Assembly (NCBI GenBank): GCA_039812645.1
Contig: JBDIAV010000008.1
Span: forward strand, 5,529-69,528
Direction: 5' to 3'
Length of the DNA: 64,000 bases
From: Ancrocorticia sp039812645
Lineage (GTDB): Bacteria > Actinomycetota > Actinomycetes > Actinomycetales > Actinomycetaceae
Shown: piece by piece, positions 16,832 to 25,960 of the stretch
Position numbering within the stretch: the first letter of the stretch is position 1
Layout: every line of letters begins with the position of its first letter
Translations under genes and position numbers: made by a program
Notes under the pieces: generated by a model
Told to the model about the DNA's origin: nothing
Database searches by the model: none
What the model saw: the letters and a program-made list of their open reading frames with translations, nothing else

Positions 16832-18829
16832 ATGACCATTACTGATACACACCTCGCGCGCGTTCTGGACGGCGCGGACCCTGACGTACGCTTCCAGGAT
16901 GATCTGTTCCGCGCCGTCAGTGGTACGTGGCTGAAGAATCATGAAATCCCCGCCGATCTCTCGTCGGATGGTTCTTTCATGGCACTCGTCATCGAAGCCG
17001 AGCAGCACGTTCGCGAGATTATTGAGGAACTCGCGGCAACGCATCCGGAGTCGGGCGAGCCGCAGCAGATCGCGAACTTCTACAACTCGTGGATGAACAC
17101 CGAGGCCGCTAATGCCAAGGGTATTGATCCGCTGGCGGCAGATCTGAAGTCCATTAACGCTGCCACGTCCAAGAGCGAACTTGCCGTAGCATTGGGCCAT
17201 CTGTTGGCCACGGGAGTCGGGACGTTCTTTGGTATCGATGTTGATACCGATCTTAATAATCCCGAGCGTTACACCACCTTCTTCTACCAGTCCGGTATCG
17301 GGCTACCTGACGAGGCGTACTACCGCGAGCCGCAGTTTGAAGAAGTGCTGGCAAAGTATCGCACGTTTGTGCCTAGCTTCCTCCAGTTGGCTTATGGGTG
17401 GAGCGAGGATGTGGCCTCCACAAAGGCCGCGATGGTTCTCGATCTGGAGAAGGCTATTGCCGGCACCCATATGAACGTGGTGGATTCGCGCGATACCGAT
17501 AAGACGAACAATCCAATGAGCTGGGATGCGTTTGTGGCCGCCACCCCGGGATTCCCGTGGAGCGCCACGATGACCGCCGCGGGTTTCTCAAGCGAGAAGC
17601 TGACAGACGTCATCGTTCTCAATCCTGAGGCGCTGGCTAAGAGCGCCCAGATCTGGGAAAACACCCCGCTGGAACATCTCAAGGCGTACAGCCGTTGGCG
17701 CGTGCTGCGCTCTCGCGCCACGTTCCTCACCGAAGCAATTGACAAGGCAAGCTTTGACTTCTACGGCCGCGTGCTCTCCGGTGCCACCGAACAGCGTGAC
17801 CGCTGGAAGCGCGGCGTGCAACTCGTCAATAGTTCTTTGGGCGAGGCCATCGGAAAGATCTACGTGGAGCGTCATTTCCCGCCAGAGCACAAGGCGAAGA
17901 TGACAGTTCTCGTGGAAGATCTGCTGGAGGCCTACCGCCAGTCCATCCGTGCTCTCGATTGGATGGGCGAAGAGACCAAGCTCCGCGCGTTGGAGAAGGT
18001 AGATTCCTTCGTCACCAAGATCGGTTACCCGGAAAAGTGGCTGGATTATTCGTCCCTCAAGATCGGTGACGATCTGGTGGAGAACGTTCGCCAAATCAAT
18101 CGCTTCGAGTTCAAGCGCGGGATTGCCAAACTGGGTAAGCCGATGGACCGCTCGGAGTGGTTCATGTCCCCTCAGACAGTCAATGCCTACTACAACCCGG
18201 TATGGAACGAGATCGTGTTCCCCGCGGCCATCCTGCAGTTCCCGTTCTTCGATCCGGAGCGCGACGACGCCTTTAACTACGGTGGTATCGGGGCCGTCAT
18301 CGGTCACGAAATTGGACATGGTTTTGACGATCAAGGCTCCAAGTACGACGCCAGCGGTGCCTTGCATAACTGGTGGACGGATGAGGATCGCGGCGAGTTC
18401 GAGAAGCGCACGTCGGCCCTCGTGGCTCAGTATGACGCCTACATCCCCGAGCAGCTGGGAACCGATAGCCCACACCACGTGCAGGGTGCCCTGACACTCG
18501 GTGAGAATATCGGTGACCTTGGCGGTTTGTCGATTGGTCTCAAAGCGTACGGTCTCGCACTGGAGCGCGCCGAGCTGACGCTTGAGAGTGCCCCGGAGAT
18601 TGACGGATTTACCGGCGTTCAGCGCGTGCTGCTCTCCTATGCCCGCATCTGGCAGGAGAAGCGCCGCACCGAACTCCTACAGACTCTCATCGCCACGGAT
18701 CCGCACTCCCCAGCGGAGTTCCGCTGCAACGGCGTGGTGAAGAATGTCGATGCCTTTGCCGAAGCATTCGATATCAAGGAGGGCGACGCTCTCTACCTCA
18801 ACCCCGAGGAGCGCGTGCGCATCTGGTAA
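16832..18829 (+). CDS. M13 family zinc metallopeptidase (neprilysin-like, PepO type)
   Basis: A protein of about 665 residues with HEIGH at H492-H496 and the third zinc ligand in ENIGD at E558, plus the NAYYNPVWNEI substrate-binding stretch: the full M13 signature. No signal peptide is visible, so it is probably a cytoplasmic oligopeptidase. The start MTITDTH (16832) is chosen by family resemblance; in-frame starts at 16784, 16814 and 16820 cannot be excluded, and no good ribosome binding site marks any of them. A very strong terminator follows the stop. Confidence 0.92.
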   Translation: MTITDTHLARVLDGADPDVRFQDDLFRAVSGTWLKNHEIPADLSSDGSFMALVIEAEQHVREIIEELAATHPESGEPQQIANFYNSWMNTEAANAKGIDPLAADLKSINAATSKSELAVALGHLLATGVGTFFGIDVDTDLNNPERYTTFFYQSGIGLPDEAYYREPQFEEVLAKYRTFVPSFLQLAYGWSEDVASTKAAMVLDLEKAIAGTHMNVVDSRDTDKTNNPMSWDAFVAATPGFPWSATMTAAGFSSEKLTDVIVLNPEALAKSAQIWENTPLEHLKAYSRWRVLRSRATFLTEAIDKASFDFYGRVLSGATEQRDRWKRGVQLVNSSLGEAIGKIYVERHFPPEHKAKMTVLVEDLLEAYRQSIRALDWMGEETKLRALEKVDSFVTKIGYPEKWLDYSSLKIGDDLVENVRQINRFEFKRGIAKLGKPMDRSEWFMSPQTVNAYYNPVWNEIVFPAAILQFPFFDPERDDAFNYGGIGAVIGHEIGHGFDDQGSKYDASGALHNWWTDEDRGEFEKRTSALVAQYDAYIPEQLGTDSPHHVQGALTLGENIGDLGGLSIGLKAYGLALERAELTLESAPEIDGFTGVQRVLLSYARIWQEKRRTELLQTLIATDPHSPAEFRCNGVVKNVDAFAEAFDIKEGDALYLNPEERVRIW

Positions 18830-18843
18830 CAGGTGAGTCGTAC

Positions 18844-18891
18844 AAAGGAAGGGCGGATATCAGCCAGGTGGCTGATATCCGCCCTTCCTTT
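18844..18891 (+). terminator. Very strong terminator after the M13 peptidase gene
   Basis: Perfect 22-bp stem (18844-18865 and 18870-18891) closed by a tetraloop AGGT. It is symmetric, so it may also act on the convergent gene at 19038. Nothing else is recognisable in 18892-19037. Confidence 0.85.
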
Positions 18892-19037
18892 AGTCAACAA
18901 CGTCCAGCCCGTCGATAAACGGCGATAAACAACGTGAGTTCACAAGGCTCGAATGGATATGGTGATCCGTATGTGACAGCTCAAGTGATATCAGCATAGA
19001 GGCCACGCATACGACACCGTTTGCACTGAGTATCAGA

Positions 19038-19634
19038 TTAGTCGAAGATCGGACCAACCGTTCGGGTCCGCTTCAGTTCAAAGAATCCGGGCGTACGTGC
19101 CAGCGCCACGCATCCATCCCACAGATCCAACGCGGCCTGGCCATGCGGAGCAGGTGAAATAACCGGGCCGAAGAATGCGACACCATCAAACGCCACGATC
19201 GGTACACCAACATCGTCGCCCACAAGTTTCAGACCCTCGCGGGTCGACTTCTCAATGGCGTCCGCGTAATCAGCTGCGCGGTCGAGTAGATCGGCGGGAG
19301 CACCCGCAGCCTCAAGCGCCTCAGCAATGGCCGTACGCTCGTTTTGACGCTTGGCCCCAAAGTAACGCTCACCCAGCTCGGTGTAAAAAGCCCCGAGAAT
19401 CTCGTTGCCACACTCGGCTGCGACGCCCGCGGCAACCTGTGCACCAAGGCGCGCATCCTCAACATGCTTGCGATAATCCTCGGGAATGTCCTTGCCCTCG
19501 TTGAGAACAGCGAGGGAGAAGGGGTGCCACGTTACCGCGAAGCCTCGCGCCTCAGCCACTTCCACCGCCCAGCGCGAGGTAATCCACGTCCAGGGGCACG
19601 ATGCATCAAACCAAAAATCTACTGTTGCACTCAT
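19038..19634 (-). CDS. Mycothiol-dependent nitroreductase-like (Rv2466c/DsbA-fold) protein, CPWT variant
   Basis: A 198-residue thioredoxin-fold protein starting MSATVDFWFDASCPWTW. Its layout, with SLAVLNEG near residue 40, GVAFFGPV and a C-terminal FFELKRTRT, matches the actinobacterial Rv2466c family, which uses a CPWC motif and mycothiol. Here the second cysteine is Thr (CPWT), leaving one active-site thiol, so a monothiol mechanism would be needed. The start at ATG 19634 fits the family; the longer upstream reading is non-coding. Cytoplasmic. It diverges from pepN. Confidence 0.85.
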   Translation of the reverse strand: MSATVDFWFDASCPWTWITSRWAVEVAEARGFAVTWHPFSLAVLNEGKDIPEDYRKHVEDARLGAQVAAGVAAECGNEILGAFYTELGERYFGAKRQNERTAIAEALEAAGAPADLLDRAADYADAIEKSTREGLKLVGDDVGVPIVAFDGVAFFGPVISPAPHGQAALDLWDGCVALARTPGFFELKRTRTVGPIFD

Positions 19635-19842
19635 ATGTCTATCGAACACCGCTTCCCCGGTACTGGCAAGGGCTCGTTCGCAGACCGACAAAAGAGTGTC
19701 GAGAGCGCAAGAAGGGGCTGCCAGCCGCGGAGAACTAGCGGGACTCCTGCCCCAGCACGCTCTAAGCCGAACCGTGTGGCTGTGCCACATTGTGGAACCT
19801 CGCGTAATCTTGACTGCGGACAATCCCTTTGAAAGGACACAC

Positions 19843-22485
19843 ATGCCAGGCACAAACCTGTCGCGTGCGGAGGCTGCTGAGCGCTCCGCCGTCGTCTCAA
19901 CCGAGTCGTACCGTATCGATCTTGATCTTGCCACGGGGTCCGAGACCACCTTCTCCTCGGTCACCGAGATCGAGTTCTCCGCCACCCCGGGAGCGAGTAC
20001 CTTCCTCGACATCATCGCTGCCTCGGTGGATCGGGTGTTCCTCAATGGCAACGAACTCAATCCCCGTCGTTTTGCCGATTCGCGCTACCCGCTCGAGAAT
20101 CTCGCGGAGAAGAACACCGTGCGCGTTGAGTCCACGATGGAGTACTCGCACACCGGCGAGGGCCTGCATCGTTACGTCGATCCGGCGGATGGCGAGGTCT
20201 ACCTCTACTCGCAGTTCGAAGTGGGTGACGCTCGCCGCGTCTTCGCCAACTTCGAGCAGCCGGATCTCAAGGCCGTCTACACCTTCACCGTGACAGCACC
20301 AGCCGCCTGGCGAGTGTTCTCCAACTCGCCCACGCCGGAGCCGGTTGCCCACGAGGAGCGCGACGGCGTCGCTACCTGGAACTTCTCGGCCACCGAGAAG
20401 ATGTCCACCTACCTCACCTCGATCGTTGCCGGTCCCTACGAGGGCTATGACGACGACGTTTATCACTCCACCGACGGTCGCGAGATCCCACTCGGCGTGT
20501 GGGCGCGCAAGTCGCTCAAGGAGTACCTGGACCCTGAGGAGCTGTTCCTCATCACCAAGCAGGGATTCGAGTTCTACGAGGCCAACTATGGCTTCCCCTA
20601 CCCCTTCCGCAAATACGATCAGATCTTCTGCCCCGAGTACAACGCGGGCGCCATGGAACACCCCGGCAACGTCACGCTGGTCGAAAGCTACGTATTCCGC
20701 ACCAAGCCCACCGGCGCCATCATCGATCGTCGCATCATTACCATCCTGCACGAGCAGGCGCACATGTGGTTCGGCGACCTCGTCACCATGAAGTGGTGGG
20801 ACGATCTCTGGCTCAACGAGTCCTTCGCGGAGTACATGAGCCACCTCGCCGCGGTGGAAAACACCCGCATGTCCGACGCCTGGGTCACCTTCCTCGCCTC
20901 GGAGAAGTCGTGGGCCACCACCGAGGATCAGCTGCCCTCCACGCACCCGATCGCGGCCGACGTCGTCGATCTGGAGACAGTACTTGTCAACTTCGACGGC
21001 ATCACCTACGGCAAGGGCGCGTCCGTGCTCCGTCAGCTCGTCGCCTGGGTTGGCCAGGAGGAGTTCCTCGCTGGCGTGCGCGAGTATATTGCCAAGTACG
21101 CATGGGGTAACGCCACCTTGGCAGATTTGTTGGCGGAGCTGGAGAAGTCCTCCGGCCGCGACCTCACCGAGTGGACGAAGCTGTGGCTGGAAGAGTCCGG
21201 TGTCAACGTCCTGTCGCCTGTTATTGAGGTGGCCGACGACGACGCAGTCCGACGTGAGGGAATTAATTCCCTCGACGGAGGACAAGGAAGTCGGCTGCGG
21301 GCGGAGTCCCACGACGGCGTCGTGACGTCGCTTGAGATCCGCCAGGAGTCCGATGGCCGTTCCTCGCTGCGCCCGCATCGCATCGCTGTGGGTGGCTTTG
21401 ATCTGGTGGACGGCAAGCTGGTGCGCACGCTGGCCGCCGAGCTGGACATTGACGGTGAGCTCACCGAGGTCACAGAGTTCGTTGGCAAAAAGCGCCCGGC
21501 ACTCATCCTGCTCAACGATCATGACTACGCCTACGGCAAGATCCGTATGGATGAGGAGTCGCTGCGCGTTGCAATTGATCATCTCGATGCCTTCGAGGAT
21601 CATCTCGCCCGCACCCAGGTGCTCATCTCTACCTGGAACATGTGCCGCGACGGCCTTCTCTCGGCTACCGCCTACTCGAAGATCGCGCTCAAGGCGATCG
21701 CAGACGAAACTGATGGCACTGTGCTGCGCATCGTGCTCGGCAATTTGGGTTCCGCCGTCAACATTTACTCGGACCCCACCAACCGTGCGGCGCTTCGCCT
21801 CTCGGTGGCGGAAGAAGTCTTCACGATTCTCGCGGCGGCCGAGCCAGGTTCGGACCATCAGCTGCAGGTTGCTAGCTCGGCCATGCGCTTCGCCACCACC
21901 GACGAGCAGCTCAACCTCATCGCCGGCTGGCTTGAGGGCACGAATGTTCCCGAGGGGTTCGTGGTGGACGCAGAGCAGCGCTGGCTCATCCTCGTGTCCC
22001 TCGCCGCCGCTGGCCGCGTCGGCGAGGCCGAGATCGCTGCCGAGTTCGAGCGTGACAACACTTCCTATGGTCAGGCCTACTCGGCTCAGGCCCGCGGCGC
22101 CCTGCCGGATGCCGCAGCCCGCGAGCAGGTGTGGGCGGACATCACCGGCAATTCCGTCTCCAACACCGTGCAGCGTAACCTCTGCATTGGCTCGATGCGT
22201 GCTAAGGCAGAGTCCGTGGCGCCCTACGCCGAGCGCTACTTCGCGGACGCCCGAGCCCAGTGGGATAACCACACGGTGGAGATCGCCAAGAACATGCTGG
22301 AGTACGCTTTCCCCATCCAGCTGACCGGCCGTACCGACCTCGGCGTGGACATCGTGGAACTCGGCGAGAAGTGGCTGGCCGAGAACACCGATGCTGCCTC
22401 AGCCTGCATCCGTCTCGTCTCCGAATCGGTTGACTCGGCCCAGCGTGCGCTGCGCGCACAGCAGGTGGACGCGCAGAACAACTGA
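19843..22485 (+). CDS. pepN: M1 aminopeptidase N
   Basis: An 880-residue zinc aminopeptidase starting MPGTNLSRAEA after GAAAGGA (the start at 19843 is preferred to a longer in-frame reading). Zinc site HEQAH at H303-H307 with the third ligand E326 in WLNESFAEY. The exopeptidase motif reads GAMEH (269-273) where GAMEN is usual. The C-terminal half is the helical ERAP1-like domain typical of actinobacterial PepN. Cytoplasmic, cleaving N-terminal residues from peptides. Monocistronic with its own terminator. Confidence 0.94.
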   Translation: MPGTNLSRAEAAERSAVVSTESYRIDLDLATGSETTFSSVTEIEFSATPGASTFLDIIAASVDRVFLNGNELNPRRFADSRYPLENLAEKNTVRVESTMEYSHTGEGLHRYVDPADGEVYLYSQFEVGDARRVFANFEQPDLKAVYTFTVTAPAAWRVFSNSPTPEPVAHEERDGVATWNFSATEKMSTYLTSIVAGPYEGYDDDVYHSTDGREIPLGVWARKSLKEYLDPEELFLITKQGFEFYEANYGFPYPFRKYDQIFCPEYNAGAMEHPGNVTLVESYVFRTKPTGAIIDRRIITILHEQAHMWFGDLVTMKWWDDLWLNESFAEYMSHLAAVENTRMSDAWVTFLASEKSWATTEDQLPSTHPIAADVVDLETVLVNFDGITYGKGASVLRQLVAWVGQEEFLAGVREYIAKYAWGNATLADLLAELEKSSGRDLTEWTKLWLEESGVNVLSPVIEVADDDAVRREGINSLDGGQGSRLRAESHDGVVTSLEIRQESDGRSSLRPHRIAVGGFDLVDGKLVRTLAAELDIDGELTEVTEFVGKKRPALILLNDHDYAYGKIRMDEESLRVAIDHLDAFEDHLARTQVLISTWNMCRDGLLSATAYSKIALKAIADETDGTVLRIVLGNLGSAVNIYSDPTNRAALRLSVAEEVFTILAAAEPGSDHQLQVASSAMRFATTDEQLNLIAGWLEGTNVPEGFVVDAEQRWLILVSLAAAGRVGEAEIAAEFERDNTSYGQAYSAQARGALPDAAAREQVWADITGNSVSNTVQRNLCIGSMRAKAESVAPYAERYFADARAQWDNHTVEIAKNMLEYAFPIQLTGRTDLGVDIVELGEKWLAENTDAASACIRLVSESVDSAQRALRAQQVDAQNN

Positions 22486-22525
22486 GGCTGACAAGCCGCC
22501 AATCTGACAGGCTCACACACAACCT

Positions 22526-22560
22526 GACCGGGGCTCCCTTCGTATGAGGAAGCCCCGGTC
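22526..22560 (+). terminator. Terminator between pepN and the PTS IIA gene
   Basis: GACCGGGGCT / AGCCCCGGTC stem (22526-22535, 22551-22560), extended by two more pairs after a mismatch, 9-nt loop, then TCTCAGTTCT. It probably serves both converging genes. Confidence 0.75.
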
Positions 22561-22641
22561 TCTCAGTTCTGTCGCTTATAGCGCAGTCACCAGACTAACA
22601 ACCACCAGACTAGACGTTGCCTACTCTGCTCCGCCCATTTC

Positions 22642-23112
22642 CTATTCCGGTTCGCCCCAGCACCCTACTTCGAGGAACGGCTTACCGGCTTCCACCTTGG
22701 GACCCTGCGCCACCACTTTGATAGCACCCGCCCCGGCACCAATAACAACCACGGGGGTGCACAGACTGTACCCGGCATCGGCAGCTACGGACGTATTCCA
22801 CAAGACGATCGGCTGCCCCTGTGCCACTTCTTGCCCTTCCTTCACCAGGACATCAAATCCTTCTCCGTCCAGCTCATAGGTATCGAGCCCGAGGTGAATA
22901 AGAACGCCCATTTCTCCCTTCGCCTCAATAACGAAACCGTGGGCCTTGGCCTTACGCACGATTCCCGCGCAGGGAGCGATGACCGTCAAGCCTCCCTGAA
23001 ATGGTTCAATGGCCGCACCGGGTCCCACCATCGATGCCGAAAAAACAGGATCAGGGACATCCCGCATGGCAACGATGTCCCCCGATACGGGTGCAGTAAT
23101 CACGAAAGTCAT
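22642..23112 (-). CDS. crr: PTS glucose-family IIA component (Crr-like)
   Basis: A 156-residue EIIA protein. It starts MTFVITAPVSGDIV at ATG 23112 after GGAGAAGAG. The phosphorylated His lies in GVLIHLGLDTY, and a C-terminal VVVIGAGAGAIKV follows. In the cytoplasm it passes phosphate from HPr to an EIIB domain. Its neighbour upstream encodes a matching EIIB protein, but no IIC membrane gene is in the window. Confidence 0.92.
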   Translation of the reverse strand: MTFVITAPVSGDIVAMRDVPDPVFSASMVGPGAAIEPFQGGLTVIAPCAGIVRKAKAHGFVIEAKGEMGVLIHLGLDTYELDGEGFDVLVKEGQEVAQGQPIVLWNTSVAADAGYSLCTPVVVIGAGAGAIKVVAQGPKVEAGKPFLEVGCWGEPE

Positions 23113-23184
23113 ATGCTCTTCTCCGTTGCGCGAGTGCCGTCCTTTGACCACGGCCCGCGCTTGGTCTACTTACTCAGCGCATTG

Positions 23185-23421
23185 TCAGTCCAGCAAGGGC
23201 TCCAGCGCAGCACACAGCTCGTCCGCATTCGGACCCACAACGACTTGAACAACGTGCCCCTGCAGGACGACACCAAAAGCGCCCGCGGCCCTGAGACCAT
23301 CCTCGTCAACTTGAGCCGGGTCTGCCACTTCCACACGCAATCGCGTGATGCAGTCCTCGATCTCCTTGATATTCTGAGCGCCTCCAAGTGCCGTCAGAAT
23401 ATCCTGCGCTTTGATGCTCAT
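23185..23421 (-). CDS. PTS glucose/N-acetylglucosamine-family IIB component
   Basis: A 78-residue stand-alone EIIB protein with the phosphorylated cysteine in IEDCITRLRVEV and the family pattern AQDILTALGGAQNI. The ATG at 23421 has GTGGAG at a good distance; a GTG 12 nt upstream is in frame but would use the ribosome binding site as its codons. It is 72 nt upstream of the IIA gene on the same strand, so the two are probably co-transcribed. The IIC permease it would pair with must be encoded elsewhere. Confidence 0.88.
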   Translation of the reverse strand: MSIKAQDILTALGGAQNIKEIEDCITRLRVEVADPAQVDEDGLRAAGAFGVVLQGHVVQVVVGPNADELCAALEPLLD

Positions 23422-23555
23422 CGTTTGCTCCACTCTCGGTAGCGGTGAGGAACCCTCATTGGTACAGATGTGCTTCCAGCGTACCTGCGTTTGGCCGATA
23501 TCTCGCCCCTCTGCACCAGATTAACTCCCCAATGTCCGCCCACAAGCCGAGGACG

Positions 23556-25697
23556 CTACTGACGAGTCTCCTGAAGAACCGTCGTAAACTTCTCAACAAG
23601 CGAGAGGAGACGCGGATGCTCGGCAAGGTCCTCAATCAAGACAAGATCTCCTGAGCCATCTGTGAGGGGAACGCGCCAGTTCACATACTCGGTGTCCGTA
23701 CCCGGCATGTTCTGCGACTTGCGATCACCCACAGCATCGACAAGCGCAATCGCCAACATCTCCGCGGGAGTCTCGGCGATATAACAATGCATAGCCTCGA
23801 TAATTTCTTGCTCCGTGGGAGCGTCACCAATCAATCCGTATTCACGCAGGCGATCAGTCATTCGTCGTCGTTCATCGGCGGCTTCGGCACGCACCTGCTC
23901 GACCGGCTCGGTGAGCATCCCGAGGCTCTCACGCAGGTCAACGTGCTCGCCCGCGAGGTAGCTAGCAAGAGGTGGGAGATCATGTGTGTCTACGGTGACG
24001 AGCGACTTTCGGCGGAAGTACTCAGGACGCTTGAACTGCCCGTCTTCACCTTGCTCAAACCACAGCACCGAGGTCCCAAGAATTCCGCGCTCGTTCAGGT
24101 AGTCACGCACCCACGGTTCAACGTTGCCAAGATCTTCACCGACGACGACGGCGCCCACCCGCTGCGCCTCCAGCATCAGAACCCCGAGCATCGCCTCGTG
24201 ATCAAAACGCACATAGGCACCTTCAGAGGGAGATGCTCCGGCGGGAATCCACCACAGGCGGAAAAGGCCCATCACGTGGTCCACGCGGAGCGCGCCTGCG
24301 TGCCGAAGGACGGTACGCGCCATGTCACGTAGTGGCGCGTAGCTCATGCGGCGTAGAGAATCCGGGCGCCACGGCGGCTGCGACCAGTTCTGGCCGCGCT
24401 GGTTGTACATGTCCGGCGGCGCGCCCACGGTGACACCCGCGGCGAAGGCCTCTGGGATCGACCAAGTATCGGCGCCATTCGAATGAACGCCCACGGCCAA
24501 ATCATGGAAGATGCCCAAAGGCATACCTGCTTCCATCGCGCTGCGCTGAGCACCTGCGAGCTGGCGATCGATGATCCACTGCATCCACGCGTAGAAATCG
24601 ATGCGGTCCGCGAGCGCTACTCGCTCAAGCTCGGCCTCGGAAGTGGTGGGGCTCTTCAGCTCCTTGGGGAAAACATCCCCGTACTTCTCACGCAGCGCAC
24701 ACCAGAAGGCGAAGTCTTCCAGTCCCTGGCCCTCCGTTGCGCGGAATTGCTCGAATGCACGCTGCCGAGCAGGTGACCGGCGTTCCTTAAAAATAACCTC
24801 GAGGGCACGACGCTTGCCCTCCCACGCGGTATCACGATCAATTTCTTCATTGCGGAGCGACGCTTCCTTGGGCTCCTCCCCAGCCTGGAGAACCAGGTCC
24901 CTCTCGGCGCTATCCATGTAGCCGATCTCGCGGATATCCTCCGGCCGAATGTAAATCGGATTGAAGAAACGGCGCGTCACCGGGAGATAAGGCGACGGCG
25001 TCATGTGGCCTACGGGCTCAGCCGCGTGTAGCGGATTGATGAGAACGAAATCTCCCCCGAGTTCGCCAAAGAGCGAGCACAGCTCCTTGAGGTCAGCGGT
25101 ATCGCCAATTCCCCACGATTCCTTCGAGCGCACCGAGTAGAGCTGCACCATTGCGCCCCACCCATGGGCACCCTTCTCGGCGGGAGATGGGAGACGCTGC
25201 GGGGCCACAATAAGCGATCCTTCGCTCTGCTGTGGTTGCTGGTCAGCCACGAAAACCACCGCTCGGATCGTATGGTAGCCCAGAGGAAGGCTGTCCGGGA
25301 TTGAAAATGAGGCCTGCCCAGTCAGCACACCGTCCACATCACGCGGCGGGGTGAAGTCATCAATCTGTCGGAGTGGGACGGTGCCACCGTCTTCAAGTTT
25401 GACGTCTACAGTGACGCCCGCACCATGAGGAACATGCACGGCAATCTGAGCAAACACCTTCTCTCGCACCACAGTGCAGGGAGGGAGGACCTCACGCCAT
25501 GGGCGCAGTTCGACATCACGTAAAGCTTCGTTAGCTGCAGTTTCGCTGCTGGCGTCCGCTCCCATGGCAGCAAGCACCTTAATTAGGGTGGAGTCAGGAA
25601 CCGCGGTGAGTTGACCGCTGTACGCCCAATACTCTGCGGCCACACCGAATGCATCGGCGAGCCTGCACAAGAGTTCCCTGCTCGGCGGGTTTGTCAT
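23556..25697 (-). CDS. malQ: 4-alpha-glucanotransferase (amylomaltase)
   Basis: A 713-residue GH77 enzyme that transfers alpha-1,4-glucan segments between maltodextrins. Visible GH77 features: QLYSVRSKESWGIGDTADL, LRVDHVMGLFRLWWIP with the nucleophile Asp, GEDLGNVEPWV with the acid/base Glu, and VDTHDLPPLASYLAG with the transition-state Asp. An N-terminal about 160-residue beta-rich extension is typical of the actinobacterial subgroup. ATG 25697 has GAGGAG upstream. It lies upstream of the PTS IIB gene (134 nt gap). Confidence 0.94.
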   Translation of the reverse strand: MTNPPSRELLCRLADAFGVAAEYWAYSGQLTAVPDSTLIKVLAAMGADASSETAANEALRDVELRPWREVLPPCTVVREKVFAQIAVHVPHGAGVTVDVKLEDGGTVPLRQIDDFTPPRDVDGVLTGQASFSIPDSLPLGYHTIRAVVFVADQQPQQSEGSLIVAPQRLPSPAEKGAHGWGAMVQLYSVRSKESWGIGDTADLKELCSLFGELGGDFVLINPLHAAEPVGHMTPSPYLPVTRRFFNPIYIRPEDIREIGYMDSAERDLVLQAGEEPKEASLRNEEIDRDTAWEGKRRALEVIFKERRSPARQRAFEQFRATEGQGLEDFAFWCALREKYGDVFPKELKSPTTSEAELERVALADRIDFYAWMQWIIDRQLAGAQRSAMEAGMPLGIFHDLAVGVHSNGADTWSIPEAFAAGVTVGAPPDMYNQRGQNWSQPPWRPDSLRRMSYAPLRDMARTVLRHAGALRVDHVMGLFRLWWIPAGASPSEGAYVRFDHEAMLGVLMLEAQRVGAVVVGEDLGNVEPWVRDYLNERGILGTSVLWFEQGEDGQFKRPEYFRRKSLVTVDTHDLPPLASYLAGEHVDLRESLGMLTEPVEQVRAEAADERRRMTDRLREYGLIGDAPTEQEIIEAMHCYIAETPAEMLAIALVDAVGDRKSQNMPGTDTEYVNWRVPLTDGSGDLVLIEDLAEHPRLLSLVEKFTTVLQETRQ

Positions 25698-25960
25698 TGC
25701 CACTCCTCAAACGACTCGAGTGATCGTCCTCGATCTTCCGGATTCATCTTGCCAGAAGACTTCGCGTTTCTCAGAATCGGTCCAACCGCTCATGCCACGT
25801 CATTAAGAAACGATCACTACTCAGTAGATACCTGTGGCAGCTGTATGAGATCAGAATCCGTTGGCAAGGTCTCTTGTCGATGGCACCAAAGATCTGGGTA
25901 GCATAAAACGGTGTCGGTTCGTTCTGGCACAACAACACCAAGCTGATAAAGGACCTGAAA

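Noticed and set aside
17588..18478. Minus-strand open frame of 296 codons
   Set aside because: It is antisense to the M13 peptidase gene across its HEIGH region; no domain and no ribosome binding site.
19486..19842. Longer upstream start for pepN
   Set aside because: The extension has no family similarity, overlaps the divergent gene, and a good ribosome binding site lies before the ATG at 19843.
19897..22272. Long minus-strand open frame of 791 codons
   Set aside because: It lies fully antisense to pepN, which has all catalytic motifs; the frame shows no recognisable domain and is expected from high-G+C codon use.
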